From Wukongarchaeum sp048886645 (lineage in GTDB: Archaea > Asgardarchaeota > Wukongarchaeia > Wukongarchaeales > Wukongarchaeaceae): 17,562 bases of DNA. The stretch's first letter is position 1; each line of letters starts with the position of its first letter. The notes under the pieces were generated by a model. The model saw only the letters and a list, made by a program, of their open reading frames with translations, was not told where the DNA came from and ran no database searches. Made by a program: the position numbers and the translations under genes. This document shows, piece after piece, positions 15,325-17,562 of this stretch. The stretch spans positions 1-17,562 of the forward strand of contig JBHLKN010000035.1 in assembly GCA_048886645.1 (NCBI GenBank). Direction: 5' to 3'.

Positions 15325-16375
15325 AAAGATCTCTCCTTCGGGGGCTTAACAATAAGTTATACGCTATTGGAGCTTTTGTAAGTATTTGGTGTTTAATATT
15401 TTCTGCTACGAGGGAAATTTCTTCTTTTGAAACTGTTGCTTGATTGTGGACAAAGTGAGGGGGGAGTATGAAACCTTGTCCGTCTTCAAGGGCAAGAAAG
15501 AGTTTCAACGCCCCTTCAGCTCGTTGCTCAGAATTAGGCAATAAGTCGAATCTGAAGGGTTTAGCATGGGGTTTTAATTTCACGTAAAAGGTGAGGAATT
15601 TGTCGCGATTCAAAAGAACTTTTTCTTGTCTAAGAAGATCGGTTATGGCAGGCTCTCTTTTTATTGATACCTTTATTGGACCTACAAAACCTGTTTTGTC
15701 TTTAAGGGTTAGTGACACTAAAGCGCTATCGGTAAAGGAGGGTATTTCGTCATGTATTTTGAGGAGTTTTGCTCTGGAATCCTTAGAAACGCCGATCAAG
15801 AGGATATTTTTTGATTCACACATTTTAAATAATCGGTCTAAACTTTTAATAAATCTCTTATAGGGTATGATAAACTTCTTTTTATCTTCGGTTAAATCTA
15901 TCTCGCCCTTTCTTTGAAGGGGGGCTAAAAAAGCCCAAGGTATTCCTCTTTCAGCTAAAGTTGCAAGGGATCCGTCTAACAGGAGGTAATCTATGTTTTT
16001 TTTGGCAAGTTCTATAGCAGTTTCTATCTCTAAAATTTCCCTTAAAAGGCGGACGTAGTTGTCGATATTTCTTGATAATGTTATAGCTTCAATGTGAGCA
16101 CGTTTTATCCACTTAGGAGTAGAATTTTGGTTAAAAATCCCTCCAACACTTTTTGTTAGGATTATGGTGGTGGCGGTTAACTCTACTTTACCCATTCCCC
16201 CGTCTACGGCGCCAACTTCTAATTCGTTAAGGGGAAAGTCGTTGGTGGAGGATGGTAGTTCATTTCCTTTAATTTTTTGAACTATTTCCTTGGCTTTTTT
16301 CATCTGTTTTATAACTTCTTCAGCTATCTCGTCTCCCTTAGCTATTAGTTCTGTAACGATTTCGGATAGGCTCAT
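15317..16375 (-). CDS. nurA: NurA 5'-3' nuclease
   Basis: A 352-residue RNase H-fold nuclease that works as a dimer docked on the HerA hexamer to resect DNA ends. Motif I AVDGG (Asp58) lies near the N-terminus, as in characterised NurA. ILEIETA holds Glu113, Glu116 and Glu118 as candidates for the second acidic ligand. LLLDGSL (Asp134) is the third. IGVSKDSRA (about 193-201) and HFVHNQATVSKEE near residue 310 match the remaining conserved blocks. The last residues are RRRDLFG. It is the first gene of the unit: ATG at 16375, upstream TATA-like box and almost no leader. The stop overlaps the herA start by eight bases. The neighbourhood confirms the family call, which by sequence alone is less obvious because NurA diverges quickly. 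Confidence 0.94.
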   Translation of the reverse strand: MSLSEIVTELIAKGDEIAEEVIKQMKKAKEIVQKIKGNELPSSTNDFPLNELEVGAVDGGMGKVELTATTIILTKSVGGIFNQNSTPKWIKRAHIEAITLSRNIDNYVRLLREILEIETAIELAKKNIDYLLLDGSLATLAERGIPWAFLAPLQRKGEIDLTEDKKKFIIPYKRFIKSLDRLFKMCESKNILLIGVSKDSRAKLLKIHDEIPSFTDSALVSLTLKDKTGFVGPIKVSIKREPAITDLLRQEKVLLNRDKFLTFYVKLKPHAKPFRFDLLPNSEQRAEGALKLFLALEDGQGFILPPHFVHNQATVSKEEISLVAENIKHQILTKAPIAYNLLLSPRRRDLFG

Positions 16376-16393
16376 GAAAACCCACTACCAAAA

Positions 16394-16408
16394 ATAAAAA
16401 TTTAAAGG
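16394..16408 (-). promoter_or_regulatory. TATA-like box for the nurA-herA-mre11-rad50 unit
   Basis: CCTTTAAATTTTTAT-like sequence on the minus strand is centred about 26 bases from the nurA ATG. The transcript would therefore begin at or within a few bases of the start codon, so the first gene is probably read as a leaderless or near-leaderless mRNA, while the internal genes have ribosome sites. Confidence 0.45.
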
Positions 16409-16457
16409 CCTTTTACAAATGTTTTTCTTTTTAATCTAATTTAATTTATTTAACACC

Positions 16458-16507
16458 GTTATCTAAAAATAAAAAACCTTTTTTAAAACTTAATCCGCCT
16501 AGATAAC
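16458..16507. promoter_or_regulatory. 8-bp inverted repeat in the nurA divergent region
   Basis: GTTATCTA (16458-16465) and its exact reverse complement TAGATAAC (16500-16507) flank a 34-base A+T-rich spacer. The pair lies between the nurA promoter and that of the rightward gene, where a shared regulator could bind. The same 8-mer also occurs at 2123-2130 and 6784-6791, so the match may be partly composition. Confidence 0.3.
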
Positions 16508-16589
16508 TACAAATATTTGAAATATGGAAAAAATGGGGATTGATAAGAGCATATAAGCAAAATTGATGGATATAAAAAAACATGCGAGG

Positions 16590-16600
16590 TTTATTTATAT
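16590..16600 (+). promoter_or_regulatory. TATA-like box for the degenerate phosphatase-like gene
   Basis: TTTATTTATAT on the plus strand would set the transcript start near 16622, giving a leader of about 25-40 bases before the ATG at 16649. No strong ribosome site is present in it. Confidence 0.38.
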
Positions 16601-16648
16601 CGGGAGAAAACCCAGCATAGATAAAAGAGAGAAAAGATATAAGATATC

Positions 16649-17398
16649 ATGGTGTTTTTATTGAGTTTTAAATTTGAGGCTGAATTTCCAAGCAGAAAAG
16701 CGAATCCTACAGAAATTCCTGCAACATTAGTGACTATATTGGGAGAAATGCCGCCATTAAACTTAAGAAAAATCAAACTTCCTGAGAAATATTTTGATTG
16801 TGAACAAGTTGTTTTGATTTTAATTGATAATTGGGGGCTTTTTGAGTGTACGTATTTTGGAGAAATGGGGGCAGGTAAACAGCTTATTAAGCTTTTAGAT
16901 GTTCTTGTTCTCTTTGAAACAAAGAATCCTTTTGCAAAACAAATGACTTTTGAGATTTTCCACGGGGGTTTACCCAAAGGTGCCTTTAACATGATCGATT
17001 TTTTGAGATCAAGAGGTTTGTCTGGGATAGCCATTGGAAGAAAGGAGGACCTAGATATTTACTGTGGGAGGGCAGAAGCAGTTTATGTAAAAAATGACTC
17101 AGACGCTTATACGGAGATAGTAAAGCGGCTTAATAAGTTTGATTTTATTTCGGTGCAGTTTTCAGATTTTGATGAGCTTTATCAAAATTATAGGTTTGCA
17201 CCTCCTGAAGAGGTTTTAAAGAAGCTTATTTCTAGAACTAGTACTTGGATAAAGCTTTTCTATGAACAAGTTAAAGAGAAAACAGTATTTTGTATTGTTG
17301 GTAATCATGGTAAAAAGGAGTTAAAAATAGGCTTTCGGGGAGTTGCAGCGAAATGGAAAAAAGCAAACATGCCCATCGCTATTTTTATAAGAAAATAA
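16649..17398 (+). CDS. Hypothetical protein, possibly a degenerate alkaline-phosphatase-superfamily member
   Basis: A 249-residue soluble protein I cannot assign firmly. Its order of elements recalls alkaline-phosphatase/phosphopentomutase-type proteins: a hydrophobic strand ending in LIDNWG (Asp60, where active members have a metal Asp in LIDGLG), a later VQFSDFDELYQNY (Asp173, Asp175, where members have a D...H pair) and FCIVGNHG (218-221, where SDHG is usual), then a final MPIAIFI strand. The nucleophile Ser/Thr block is not recognisable, and the His after SDFD is missing. If the relation is real, it is probably a non-catalytic or altered binder. The ATG at 16649 has no good ribosome site; TTG at 16661, preceded by GGTG, is an alternative. 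It is followed after 36 bp by a DsrE-like gene, so they may be cotranscribed. Confidence 0.55.
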   Translation: MVFLLSFKFEAEFPSRKANPTEIPATLVTILGEMPPLNLRKIKLPEKYFDCEQVVLILIDNWGLFECTYFGEMGAGKQLIKLLDVLVLFETKNPFAKQMTFEIFHGGLPKGAFNMIDFLRSRGLSGIAIGRKEDLDIYCGRAEAVYVKNDSDAYTEIVKRLNKFDFISVQFSDFDELYQNYRFAPPEEVLKKLISRTSTWIKLFYEQVKEKTVFCIVGNHGKKELKIGFRGVAAKWKKANMPIAIFIRK

Positions 17399-17434
17399 AA
17401 AAGAAGATGGAAAAATAAGGAGATTGGAAAAAAG

Positions 17435-17562
17435 ATGGTGAAGATAGGGATAATGTTGAATGCAGCACCACTTCAAAATCAGAGCCATTACACGGCGGTA
17501 AAGATAGCAGAAGCTGCCCTTGATAAGGGGCACGAAGTCACTATTTTCCTTTTTGATGAATC
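17435..17562 (+). CDS. DsrE/DsrF-like family protein, 5' part only
   Basis: ATG at 17435, ten bases after a clear AAGGAGAT, opens a frame running off the right edge after 42 codons. The start MVKIGIMLNAAPLQNQ is followed by AVKIAEAALDKGHEVTIFLFDES. A beta-strand, then a long helix with a DKGHEVTIFLF turn, is the usual N-terminal half of DsrE/TusD-like small proteins involved in sulfur relay or redox. The downstream Cys that separates active sulfur carriers from structural relatives lies outside the window. It probably shares a transcript with the preceding gene. Confidence 0.7.
   Translation, partial: MVKIGIMLNAAPLQNQSHYTAVKIAEAALDKGHEVTIFLFDE

Noticed and set aside
16591..17034. Leftward open frame of 147 codons opposite the phosphatase-like gene
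   Set aside because: The plus-strand frame is longer, has a following SD-led gene in the same direction, and shows superfamily-like motifs; the minus frame has none.
1..17562. Defence island or CRISPR array
   Set aside because: No regularly spaced repeat array, no toxin-antitoxin pair and no Cas or restriction genes were seen. HerA and NurA homologues can be part of defence systems, but here they sit with mre11 and rad50 in the repair arrangement.

Overview
The window is archaeal and A+T-rich. The indicators are an archaeal-type threonyl-tRNA synthetase with the archaeal N-terminal editing domain, a complete nurA-herA-mre11-rad50 end-resection cluster, a V4R-domain protein, a Ras/Rab-like small GTPase, TATA-like boxes ahead of many genes, and a bacterial-like Shine-Dalgarno (SD) sequence before some of them. 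Start codons are unusual: six of fifteen recognisable genes appear to start with TTG and two with GTG. A TACK-type uncultured lineage such as Bathyarchaeia would fit, but the sequence does not prove it. No rRNA, tRNA or CRISPR array was recognised.

Layout. 1-876 (minus): the N-terminal part of an IS200/IS605 TnpB gene, frameshifted and with a catalytic Glu replaced, cut by the window edge. 997-3249 (minus): two membrane proteins, a GT-C/GT87-like glycosyltransferase followed by an LPG-synthase/flippase-like (UPF0104) protein, probably cotranscribed for cell-envelope glycoconjugates; a 16-bp direct repeat lies between them. 3486-4196 (plus): V4R-domain protein, converging on thrS (4263-6182, minus) across a G-rich strip with quadruplex potential. 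6183-6839: a 657-bp gap with gene-like fragments and one 51-codon ORF. 6840-7385 (minus): Ras/Rab-like GTPase, divergent from a GH63-type glycoside hydrolase (7562-8869) of the mannosyl-/glucosylglycerate hydrolase kind. 9031-10159 (plus): a two-gene unit of a metallophosphoesterase and a YjbQ/UPF0047 protein.

10170-16375 (minus) is the core of the window. The transcription order is nurA, herA, mre11, rad50; the first two genes overlap and the last two are nearly contiguous. Together they encode the archaeal double-strand-break resection machine: Mre11-Rad50 opens and tethers ends, and the HerA hexamer drives DNA through the NurA nuclease. Points to check here are a Gly where the HerA Walker A motif normally has Ser/Thr, a PCNA-binding-like motif at the Mre11 C-terminus, and matching (D/E)LFG C-termini on NurA and HerA. 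16649-17562 (plus): a protein that looks like a degenerate member of the alkaline-phosphatase superfamily, followed by the start of a DsrE-like protein running off the right edge.

Most of the window is recognisable housekeeping or repair content. I found no clear new multi-gene system. The best leads are the HerA, Mre11 and NurA details, the degenerate phosphatase next to the DsrE gene, and the fragment-bearing gap beside the small GTPase.
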